In this document: in pieces, positions 53,826-61,118 of the stretch | Position numbering within the stretch: position 1 is the first letter of the stretch | How the letters are laid out: each line of letters opens with the position of its first letter | Assembly (NCBI RefSeq): GCF_002901845.1 | Contig: NZ_PPQE01000025.1 | Coordinates: 369,658-433,657, forward strand | Reading direction: 5' to 3' | DNA: 64,000 nt | Source of the DNA: Staphylococcus hominis subsp. hominis | GTDB lineage: Bacteria > Bacillota > Bacilli > Staphylococcales > Staphylococcaceae | Notes under the pieces: generated by a model | Database searches by the model: none | What the model saw: only the letters and a program-made list of their open reading frames with translations | Told to the model about the DNA's origin: nothing | Position numbers and translations under genes: made by a program

Positions 53826-54437
53826 TTATTCATATAATTTTAAGAATTCATCAAATGTTTCTTTAATAAAAGCTAAAAATGTTTCATCTGATTTTAATTG
53901 TTCATCACTAGGAGCTAAAGTACGTGCTATAAAAAATTCTCCTTTTTTCACATTTTTAACACGATCAATAGCTTGATGTAAATCAGTATCACTTAAATCT
54001 TTGATATATTGTTTATCTTTTTTCATGTGATTTAAACTAATTTGATAATCATTTGGAAGTTGTTTTAATGCATTAAAATGTTTGTCAAAAACTTTAACAC
54101 GTTCTTCTTTATTTTTTCCTTCATGCATTATTCCATACATGATAAATAATTGATCCCTAAAAAGGCCAATTTGGAAGTGGGGTAACATTTTATAACCACG
54201 TTTATTAGGTGCAAAAGCGACCCAGGTATCTATAGGAGGATTAACACTTCTACGCGCATGTTTAGCAACATGTGCATAAAATGTTTCTCCAGTTTGAGAA
54301 GTGAAATACTCACTAAAATAATCGCCTAACTGATGTAATTGAGGTCTAATATATTTATTTAAAGCTTCCATTCGTTCATCTAAACCCTCAACGTCAAATG
54401 CTTTAAAATCTTTAGGTGTAAATGTGTATTGTGTCAT
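53826..54437 (-). CDS. DUF1054 / UPF0637 family protein (YktB-like)
   Basis: A 203-residue soluble protein starting [34 protein letters not shown], the UPF0637 family pattern, with [36 protein letters not shown] near residue 58-95. The B. subtilis YktB structure is known but its function is not. AGGAGGAA lies before the ATG. Monocistronic and closed by the hairpin at 53786. Confidence 0.88.
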   Translation of the reverse strand: MTQYTFTPKDFKAFDVEGLDERMEALNKYIRPQLHQLGDYFSEYFTSQTGETFYAHVAKHARRSVNPPIDTWVAFAPNKRGYKMLPHFQIGLFRDQLFIMYGIMHEGKNKEERVKVFDKHFNALKQLPNDYQISLNHMKKDKQYIKDLSDTDLHQAIDRVKNVKKGEFFIARTLAPSDEQLKSDETFLAFIKETFDEFLKLYE

Positions 54438-54667
54438 TGATCTTCCTCCTATTTTAATAGTATGTTGAGTTTATTGTAGCATATATTTCAAAGTTATAAT
54501 GATAGAATAGTAATATACAATATAGATAGTTAATTTAAACTAAAAAGGTAGAGTCAGTACCTAGATGTTAGTCATTTAATTTTTAGGATTTTACCCCTCG
54601 TGGTTAGGAGAGTGTCATGAGATTAATAAAAGTAAAAGAAAAAAGACTATAATACAATACTAAAAGT

Positions 54668-54890
54668 TTGGAAATGTTGTTTATAGATCCTGAAGATTTT
54701 AATAAAAGTTACGGTACAATTATACTTCAGTCACTGATTCAAGAAGATAAAATCCAATATGTAGATGTTTAATAAAGATAACCAACATGTATTGAAATTT
54801 TATATTAAAAATGGTTTTAAAGCATAGAGTGGATCTCAAAAAGACAACCAAAGCAGAGATTATCCGATTTTACATTTAAAATTAGCATAA
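54668..54890 (+). pseudogene. Decayed GNAT acetyltransferase pseudogene
   Basis: Reading 54668 onward gives LEMLFIDPEDFNKSYGTIILQSLIQEDKIQYVDV, the GNAT beta4-alpha3 region with the acetyl-CoA loop. A one-base shift near 54771 continues as NKDNQHVLKFYIKNGFKA, a TAG stop, then SGSQKDNQSRDYPILHLKLA and TAA. V-N-x-x-N-x-x-x-x-x-F-Y-x-x-x-G-F and YPILHL are the standard C-terminal GNAT motifs. So at least one frameshift and one stop break it, and the N-terminal half is missing or unrecognisable (54540-54667 shows several stops). The rest of the 54438-55129 gap holds nothing else I can support. Confidence 0.72.
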
Positions 54891-55129
54891 TGACCTTTTA
54901 CTTATTTGTATTCCATAATCATAAGATGAATGTACATGTTTATTCGTATATTTTAAATGTTTTCAGTCTTTTATATCATGGATTTGATAGGTTTCCTTTA
55001 TTGGCGACCTATTTTTATGCTTATAAACTCTTCATAAGAGTTTCATATATAGTGATGAAGGTATAAAATGATGTATAACAATTATAAAATTGATTTGATG
55101 TATAATAGTAAGCAACAGGAGATGATAGT

Positions 55130-55945
55130 ATGTCGCTATATGATTTTGCTAAAGGTTTAGTTTTAGAAGCAGGAAATAAAGTTAGAATAATGATGAAGGA
55201 AGAATTAAATATTGAAACAAAATCAAATCCGAATGACTTAGTTACCAATGTTGATAAAGCTACTGAAAATTATATATATGATGCAATTACCCATAGTTAT
55301 CCAGAACATCGTGTTATTGGAGAAGAAGGACATGGTCATGATTTAACTCATGTTGAAGGTGTCGTATGGGTAGTGGATCCAATTGATGGCACATTAAACT
55401 TTGTACATCAAAAAGAAAATTTTGCTATCTCAATTGGTATCTACCGAAATGGTAAACCATACGCTGGCTTTGTATATGATGTAATGAAAGATGTTTTATA
55501 TCATGCCAAGGTAGGTGAGGGTGCATTTGAAAATAAACATCCATTATCTACGATTGAATCTACCACCCTAAAGAAAAGCTTAATTGGTATCAATCCAAAT
55601 TGGGTAACCAAACCTAAAATGGGCCCTATATTTCAAGATATAGTAAATGATGCAAGAAGTTGTAGAGCATATGGTAGTGCAGCTTTAGAAATTATAAGTG
55701 TAGCTAAAGGACAATTGGCTGCTTATATCACACCTAGATTACAGCCTTGGGACTTTGCTGGTGGTCTTATTGTATTAAATGAAGTTGGAGGCGTAGCTAG
55801 CAACTTATTAGGTGAACCATTAAATATTTCAAGTGCGAATTCAGTACTAGTAGGAAATTCAAATATTCATAAAGAAATATTAGAAAATTATCTAGCGCCT
55901 AATACGACTACTTTAATAGAATTACATCAACGCTTTAAAAAATAA
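55130..55945 (+). CDS. suhB: Inositol monophosphatase family protein
   Basis: A 271-residue phosphatase. GEEGHG near residue 65, VVDPIDGTLNFVH near 86 (metal-binding Asp-x-Asp and Thr) and PWDFAGGLIVLNEVGG near 203 are the three metal and substrate motifs. It dephosphorylates inositol phosphate or a related substrate such as NADP or fructose-1,6-bisphosphate; the true substrate is not visible. CAGGAGA precedes the ATG. Monocistronic. Confidence 0.88.
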   Translation: MSLYDFAKGLVLEAGNKVRIMMKEELNIETKSNPNDLVTNVDKATENYIYDAITHSYPEHRVIGEEGHGHDLTHVEGVVWVVDPIDGTLNFVHQKENFAISIGIYRNGKPYAGFVYDVMKDVLYHAKVGEGAFENKHPLSTIESTTLKKSLIGINPNWVTKPKMGPIFQDIVNDARSCRAYGSAALEIISVAKGQLAAYITPRLQPWDFAGGLIVLNEVGGVASNLLGEPLNISSANSVLVGNSNIHKEILENYLAPNTTTLIELHQRFKK

Positions 55946-55965
55946 AAAATCTGATTTCAATAAAA

Positions 55966-55995
55966 AAAGCTTGAGACAACAATATCTCAAGCTTT
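55966..55995 (+). terminator. Bidirectional terminator between suhB and the DUF5325 gene
   Basis: AAAGCTTGAGA and TCTCAAGCTTT form an 11-base-pair stem; A-rich before and T-containing after. The two genes converge. Confidence 0.85.
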
Positions 55996-56013
55996 ATATA
56001 TCTTAATGGTTGA

Positions 56014-56205
56014 TTATAGCCAATTGTTTTCACGATACTTTTTCTTAAGCGTAAATCCGGCGCCAAACGTTGCAATGAAAAGTATAAATGTTAAAATCAT
56101 CATTGGAATACTTCCGGCACCCACGCTAAAACTAAAGAGCATTAAAAATATAACTGCTACAATAGAAAGTATCCAGAATATACCTTTAGATTTTGGTTTT
56201 TCCAT
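56014..56205 (-). CDS. Small two-segment membrane protein (DUF5325-like)
   Basis: A 63-residue protein from the ATG at 56205 (MEKPKSKGIFWILSIVAVIFLML), nine bases after AAGGTG; upstream in-frame GTG/ATG codons overlap that site. Two membrane segments (about 9-29 and 34-53) are followed by a basic end KKKYRENNWL. The order next to typA and the pattern resemble the DUF5325 family of Bacilli. Function unknown. Confidence 0.75.
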   Translation of the reverse strand: MEKPKSKGIFWILSIVAVIFLMLFSFSVGAGSIPMMILTFILFIATFGAGFTLKKKYRENNWL

Positions 56206-56303
56206 CCCCATCCCCACCTTTTAGTTATCTTTTGTTAATATTATGATATAATAAAAAAGTTGCAATTAAAAGTGGGAATTTACTCAAGAAAGGATATTAT
56301 AAA

Positions 56304-58148
56304 ATGACTAATAGAAGAGAAGATGTTCGTAATATTGCAATTATTGCTCACGTCGACCATGGTAAAACAACACTAGTTGACGAATTACTTAAACAATCTG
56401 GAATCTTCAGAGAAAATGAGCATGTTGATGAAAGAGCAATGGACTCTAATGATTTAGAAAGAGAACGTGGTATTACAATTCTTGCTAAAAATACTGCGAT
56501 AAATTATAAAGGTACAAGAATTAACATCTTAGATACACCAGGACATGCTGACTTTGGTGGTGAAGTTGAACGTATTATGAAAATGGTAGATGGTGTTGTA
56601 CTTGTTGTAGATGCCTATGAAGGTACTATGCCACAAACACGTTTCGTACTAAAAAAAGCATTAGAACAAAATTTAAAACCTGTTGTAGTAGTTAATAAAA
56701 TTGATAAACCTTCTGCTAGACCAGAAGCAGTAGTAGATGAAGTATTAGATTTATTTATTGAACTTGAAGCAAATGATGAACAACTTGATTTCCCAGTTGT
56801 TTATGCATCAGCTGTAAATGGAACAGCGAGTGTTGATTCTGAAAAACAAGATGAAAACATGCAGTCTTTATATGAAACAATTCTTGATTATGTGCCTGCT
56901 CCAATTGATAACAGTGATGAACCACTACAATTCCAAGTAGCATTATTAGACTATAATGATTACGTTGGTCGTATTGGTATTGGCCGTGTATTTAGAGGTA
57001 AAATGCGTGTTGGAGATAACGTATCGCTTATTAAATTAGATGGTACAGTGAAAAACTTCCGTGTAACAAAAATCTTTGGTTTCTTTGGTTTAAAACGTGA
57101 AGAAATTGAAGAAGCACAAGCGGGAGATTTAATTGCTGTATCAGGAATGGAAGATATCAACGTAGGTGAAACAGTTACACCACATGATCATCAAGAAGCG
57201 TTACCAGTATTGCGTATTGATGAACCTACACTTGAAATGACATTTAAAGTAAATAATTCACCATTTGCTGGTCGTGAAGGTGATTTTGTAACTGCTCGTC
57301 AAATCCAAGAACGTTTAGATCAACAGCTTGAAACAGATGTATCTTTAAAAGTTACACCAACAGAGTCTCCAGATACGTGGGTTGTAGCTGGCCGTGGAGA
57401 GTTGCACTTATCTATTTTAATTGAGAATATGAGACGTGAAGGATTTGAACTTCAAGTTTCTAAACCTCAAGTTATTTTACGCGAAATTGATGGTGTATTA
57501 AGTGAACCATTTGAACGTGTTCAATGTGAAGTTCCATCTGAAAATGCTGGAGCAGTGATTGAATCACTTGGTGCGCGTAAAGGTGAAATGTTAGACATGT
57601 TAACAACTGATAATGGATTAACACGTTTAATCTTTATGGTACCTGCACGTGGTATGATTGGATACACAACTGAATTTATGTCTATGACACGTGGTTATGG
57701 CATTATTAATCATACATTTGAAGAATTTAGACCTCGTGTTAAAGCACAAATTGGTGGCCGTCGTAATGGTGCATTAATTTCAATGGATCAAGGACAAGCA
57801 ACAGCTTATGCCATCATTGGTCTAGAGGACAGAGGTGTAAACTTCATGGAACCAGGTACTGAAGTTTATGAAGGCATGATTGTAGGAGAACATAATCGTG
57901 AAAATGACTTAACAGTTAATATTACTAAAGCTAAACATCAAACTAACGTACGTTCAGCAACAAAAGACCAAACTCAAACAATGAATCGTCCAAGAATTTT
58001 AACGTTAGAAGAAGCATTAGAATATATTAATGATGATGAATTGGTTGAAGTAACGCCTCAAAGCATCCGTTTAAGAAAAAAAATATTAAATAAAGCTGCA
58101 CGTGAAAAAGAAGCGAAACGTGTAAAACAAATGATGCAAGATCAATAA
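56304..58148 (+). CDS. typA: Translational GTPase TypA/BipA
   Basis: A 614-residue translation GTPase. G1 is [17 protein letters not shown] near residue 13, switch II is [23 protein letters not shown] near 73, NKID near 128 and [11 protein letters not shown] near 51. It is followed by a beta-barrel domain II, EF-G-like domains III and V and the BipA C-terminal domain. It acts on ribosome assembly and stress or cold adaptation. AAGGATA stands before the ATG; a TATAAT lies at about 56247. Confidence 0.96.
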   Translation: MTNRREDVRNIAIIAHVDHGKTTLVDELLKQSGIFRENEHVDERAMDSNDLERERGITILAKNTAINYKGTRINILDTPGHADFGGEVERIMKMVDGVVLVVDAYEGTMPQTRFVLKKALEQNLKPVVVVNKIDKPSARPEAVVDEVLDLFIELEANDEQLDFPVVYASAVNGTASVDSEKQDENMQSLYETILDYVPAPIDNSDEPLQFQVALLDYNDYVGRIGIGRVFRGKMRVGDNVSLIKLDGTVKNFRVTKIFGFFGLKREEIEEAQAGDLIAVSGMEDINVGETVTPHDHQEALPVLRIDEPTLEMTFKVNNSPFAGREGDFVTARQIQERLDQQLETDVSLKVTPTESPDTWVVAGRGELHLSILIENMRREGFELQVSKPQVILREIDGVLSEPFERVQCEVPSENAGAVIESLGARKGEMLDMLTTDNGLTRLIFMVPARGMIGYTTEFMSMTRGYGIINHTFEEFRPRVKAQIGGRRNGALISMDQGQATAYAIIGLEDRGVNFMEPGTEVYEGMIVGEHNRENDLTVNITKAKHQTNVRSATKDQTQTMNRPRILTLEEALEYINDDELVEVTPQSIRLRKKILNKAAREKEAKRVKQMMQDQ

Positions 58149-58155
58149 AACTAAT

Positions 58156-58193
58156 AAAAAGACGCAACATCAAATTTGATGTTGCGTCTTTTT
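58156..58193 (+). terminator. Bidirectional terminator after typA
   Basis: AAAAAGACGCAACATCAAA and TTTGATGTTGCGTCTTTTT form a long perfect palindrome with T-runs on both strands, between converging typA and the DUF2197 gene. Confidence 0.9.
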
Positions 58194-58209
58194 ATTATTG
58201 AAAAGTATA

Positions 58210-58404
58210 CTATAAGTTTTCATTTGGAAAATGGAGATTAAATTTACGATTTTCATTTGGTCGTTGTCTAGGTGTGTCTAATCGACTTTTACAGTCACTA
58301 CACATGAATGTTTTGATTGGATTATTACGTAGACGTTTAGCTTCAACTGTACGTTCATCAATTAAGACCTTAGTATCACAAATAATACATTGTACTTCTC
58401 GCAA
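58210..58404 (-). CDS. DUF2197 zinc-ribbon protein (YlaI-like)
   Basis: A 64-residue protein with CIICD near residue 6 and CSDCKSRLD near 35, a paired CxxC zinc ribbon of the YlaI/DUF2197 family. The start is TTG at 58404, seven bases after GAGGTG; it lies one base after the YlaL-like stop, so the two are coupled. It might bind nucleic acid or ribosomes; role unknown. The order near typA, ylaN and ftsW parallels the B. subtilis yla cluster. Confidence 0.85.
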   Translation of the reverse strand: MREVQCIICDTKVLIDERTVEAKRLRNNPIKTFMCSDCKSRLDTPRQRPNENRKFNLHFPNENL

Positions 58405-58405
58405 C

Positions 58406-58900
58406 TTAAATCACCTCAATACGAGTTACATATTTAAAGTTATATGAATAGGCGTTCTCCTCGGGGTTATAAACAAAGCTATCTACTGAATTATCATCGT
58501 ACAATCTCTTACCATCTTTAGCAAATTGGAAAAAAAGATAAGGTAATAATTCTAATGGGATTTCAATTGAAGATGTATCATTTGAAAGTTTAATTGTAGT
58601 TGCACTTTCTAAAGGCTCTGCATTTTTAAAAAATGGTGTCATATTTATTGCAAATGAATCTTCTAATACAGCACGTTTACGATACTTAATTTCAGAGTTT
58701 AAAGTAGGAGGATTGGTTTGTCCTTCTAAAATCGCTCTATTCCATTCGCGGTTATCTTCAAATTTAATAGGTTTAGTTCCTTCAAAAATACCGTTTTCAA
58801 TATCCTCTATTTTTACTTTTCTATCATCAAAAATCCATGTTGTACTATCTAAAGTAATAGGAAATTTGACATCTCCTTTAATTTGAATCATCTTGCCCAC
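58406..58900 (-). CDS. YlaL-like protein of unknown function
   Basis: A 164-residue soluble protein starting MGKMIQIKGDVKFPITLDSTTWIFDDRKVKIEDI, with EIPLELLPYLFFQFAKDGKRLYDDNSVDSFVYNPEENAYSYNFKYV at the C-terminus. It corresponds by order and pattern to B. subtilis YlaL. In some staphylococcal annotations it is named peptidyl-prolyl isomerase, but I see no isomerase motif. The start may also be the third codon Met. GGGAGTGGG lies upstream. It is co-transcribed with the DUF2197 gene. Confidence 0.75.
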   Translation of the reverse strand: MGKMIQIKGDVKFPITLDSTTWIFDDRKVKIEDIENGIFEGTKPIKFEDNREWNRAILEGQTNPPTLNSEIKYRKRAVLEDSFAINMTPFFKNAEPLESATTIKLSNDTSSIEIPLELLPYLFFQFAKDGKRLYDDNSVDSFVYNPEENAYSYNFKYVTRIEVI

Positions 58901-59029
58901 TCCCTAGTTTCAATCTAACTATTATTTTATCATAGTTAGATTGAAGGGTTTATTGAATAAACTTGCTTTTTAAAAGGTAGTAGGATAAACTTCTGATATG
59001 AAGATATTTAATGATAGGGGGAGAATGTG

Positions 59030-59305
59030 ATGCCGAAGCAAATGAACATAAATAGTGAAGCTTATGAGCAATTAAATCAAGATGCTGACCGAATCTTGCA
59101 TTTAATTAAGGTTCAAATGGATAATTTAACTATGCCATCTTGCCCACTATATGAAGAGGTTCTCGACACACAAATGTTTGGTTTACAAAAAGAAGTAGAC
59201 TTTGCTGTGAAACTTGGTTTAGTTAATAAAGAAGACGGTAAAAGTTTAATGCTTCGTTTAGAAAAAGAATTATCTAAATTGCATGAAGCATTCACAAACG
59301 TATAA
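59030..59305 (+). CDS. ylaN: YlaN family protein (UPF0358), iron/Fur-associated
   Basis: A 91-residue helical protein from the ATG at 59030 ([23 protein letters not shown]), after AGGGGGAGA; the GTG three bases upstream is in frame but too close to it. [32 protein letters not shown] (residues about 33-64) is the highly conserved YlaN core, including its only Cys. In B. subtilis and S. aureus YlaN has been linked to iron homeostasis through Fur and to Fe-S cluster supply; the gene is essential in low iron. It is monocistronic with a terminator. Confidence 0.92.
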   Translation: MPKQMNINSEAYEQLNQDADRILHLIKVQMDNLTMPSCPLYEEVLDTQMFGLQKEVDFAVKLGLVNKEDGKSLMLRLEKELSKLHEAFTNV

Positions 59306-59380
59306 CTCTAAGTCTAATGCTTTTAATATGAAAGTGTTATAATGAGCAAGAATTAATATATGTAATAAATTTATGATAGT

Positions 59381-59413
59381 GACTGAAATGTTATGTAAAT
59401 AATATTTTCAGTC
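59381..59413 (+). terminator. Terminator after ylaN
   Basis: GACTGAAAT pairs with ATTTTCAGTC with a bulge, followed by a long T-rich run (CTTTTATTTTATTTTTT). Confidence 0.82.
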
Positions 59414-59550
59414 CTTTTATTTTATTTTTTACATTTATGTTTGTTAATTAATAATTACAAAGTATATAATAGTTTAGACAGAATTTAATTTGATAAATCG
59501 TTTTAATGAGCATATATAGTTTAAATTTTTAGAATTGGATGATCTTTTTT

Positions 59551-60783
59551 ATGAATAATTTAAAAAATATATTTCGATACATAGGTAGAACCTCTAAGTT
59601 TATCGATTATCCATTATTAATTTCATATGTTATTTTGTGTTTTATAGGTTTAGTGATGGTTTACAGTGCCAGTATGGTGGCAGCTACTAAAGGGACATTA
59701 ACAGGTGGCGTTGAGGTTTCAGGTACATATTTTTATAACAGACAATTAATTTATGTTATCATGAGTTTTATTATTGTCTTTTTTATTTCATTTATGATGA
59801 ATATAAAAGTTTTTAAACAATCAAAAATTCAACAGTGGATTATGATTATCATCTGTGTCCTTTTAATTTTAACATTATTGGTAGGTAAAAATATCAATGG
59901 TTCAAAAAGTTGGATAGACTTAGGATTTATGAATCTACAAGCTTCAGAGTTGCTAAAAATTGCTTTAATTCTTTATATTTCTTATGTATTAAGTAAAAAA
60001 TTACCACAGTTAAGAGGTAATTTAAAAATTATCAAAGGACCAGTTATTTTAATTATCCTTTGTTTAGGTTTAGTACTTTTACAAGGAGATATTGGACAAA
60101 CATTATTAACATTAATTATTATATTATCAATGTTTTTATTTGTAGGTATAGGTGTTAAGAAAATAGTAAAAGGACCTATATTATATATTATTCTTGGATT
60201 TATTCTTATTGCTGGGTTCTTTATTTTCACCGGAATGATGCCAGAATATTTAAAAGCACGTTTTAGTACAATTTACGATCCTTTTAGTTCTTCTTCAGGA
60301 ACTGGGTATCATTTATCCAATTCATTAATGGCAATCGGAAATGGAGGATTATTTGGTCGAGGATTAGGTAACGGTATCATGAAACTGGGCTATCTTCCAG
60401 AAGCGCATACAGATTTTATTTTCGCAGTAATTTGTGAAGAATTGGGACTGGTCGGTGCCTTATTAGTAATTGGATTATTATTTTTTATTGTATTCCGTGC
60501 ATTTGTATTAGCCACTAAAACATCTTCATATTTTTATAAATTAATATGTGTTGGTGTAGCGAGTTATATTGGTAGTCAAACGTTCGTAAATTTAGGGGGT
60601 ATATCAGCCACGATTCCTCTTACAGGGGTGCCTCTTCCATTTATAAGTTTTGGTGGTTCGTCTATGATCAGTTTAAGTATTGCTATGGGATTATTATTGT
60701 TAGTAGCAAGACAAATTAAAGTTGAAGAAAAAAGAACGATAAAAAATAAAAAATCCAAAGTGGATATTCCTAGACAATATTAA
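59551..60783 (+). CDS. ftsW: Septal peptidoglycan polymerase FtsW (SEDS family)
   Basis: A 410-residue SEDS protein with ten membrane segments. I chose the ATG at 59551 (MNNLKNIFRYIG) by family alignment; an in-frame ATG at 59539 would add four residues and neither has a strong ribosome binding site. Motifs are LVMVYSASMV near 34, SWIDLGFMNLQASELLKIALI near 118 with the catalytic-type Asp later in HTDFIFAVICEELGLVGA near 280, and SFGGSSMISLSIAMGLLL near 361. It polymerises septal glycan with its cognate PBP. Monocistronic in front of pycA. Confidence 0.94.
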   Translation: MNNLKNIFRYIGRTSKFIDYPLLISYVILCFIGLVMVYSASMVAATKGTLTGGVEVSGTYFYNRQLIYVIMSFIIVFFISFMMNIKVFKQSKIQQWIMIIICVLLILTLLVGKNINGSKSWIDLGFMNLQASELLKIALILYISYVLSKKLPQLRGNLKIIKGPVILIILCLGLVLLQGDIGQTLLTLIIILSMFLFVGIGVKKIVKGPILYIILGFILIAGFFIFTGMMPEYLKARFSTIYDPFSSSSGTGYHLSNSLMAIGNGGLFGRGLGNGIMKLGYLPEAHTDFIFAVICEELGLVGALLVIGLLFFIVFRAFVLATKTSSYFYKLICVGVASYIGSQTFVNLGGISATIPLTGVPLPFISFGGSSMISLSIAMGLLLLVARQIKVEEKRTIKNKKSKVDIPRQY

Positions 60784-60826
60784 AATCACTTAATTATAGG
60801 TGTAAATATGTAACTAACATTATTGA

Positions 60827-60862
60827 GAGTGGAAGCGAGTATTAAAAAATTTGCTTCCACTC
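60827..60862 (+). terminator. Terminator of ftsW
   Basis: GAGTGGAAGC and GCTTCCACTC form a ten-base-pair stem with a 16-base loop, followed by TTTTTA. Confidence 0.87.
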
Positions 60863-61118
60863 TTTTTACATTTATGTGACAAGTTAAAGGATTACTGGTC
60901 TAGAGTAGCGTCTTCAAATTATAAATGATAATATAAAGTTATTAAGTATAATAAATATTAATGATTACATTTTAAAATAGTGATTAAGCTAACCTATTTA
61001 CTATATTTTCATTTTATAAATTGTATGTAAAAAAGTAATAGCTTTCTCATTTATTTTAAGATAAAATTTTATTATCTAATTAGTTAGAATATTCAAATTA
61101 TAAAGGGGTGTTTCTTCT
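60863..61118. other. Intergenic region with pycA promoter, no gene seen
   Basis: About 255 AT-rich bases between the ftsW terminator and pycA. No small frame with a ribosome binding site and no hairpin of note. A promoter for pycA must lie here but I cannot choose one. Confidence 0.5.
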
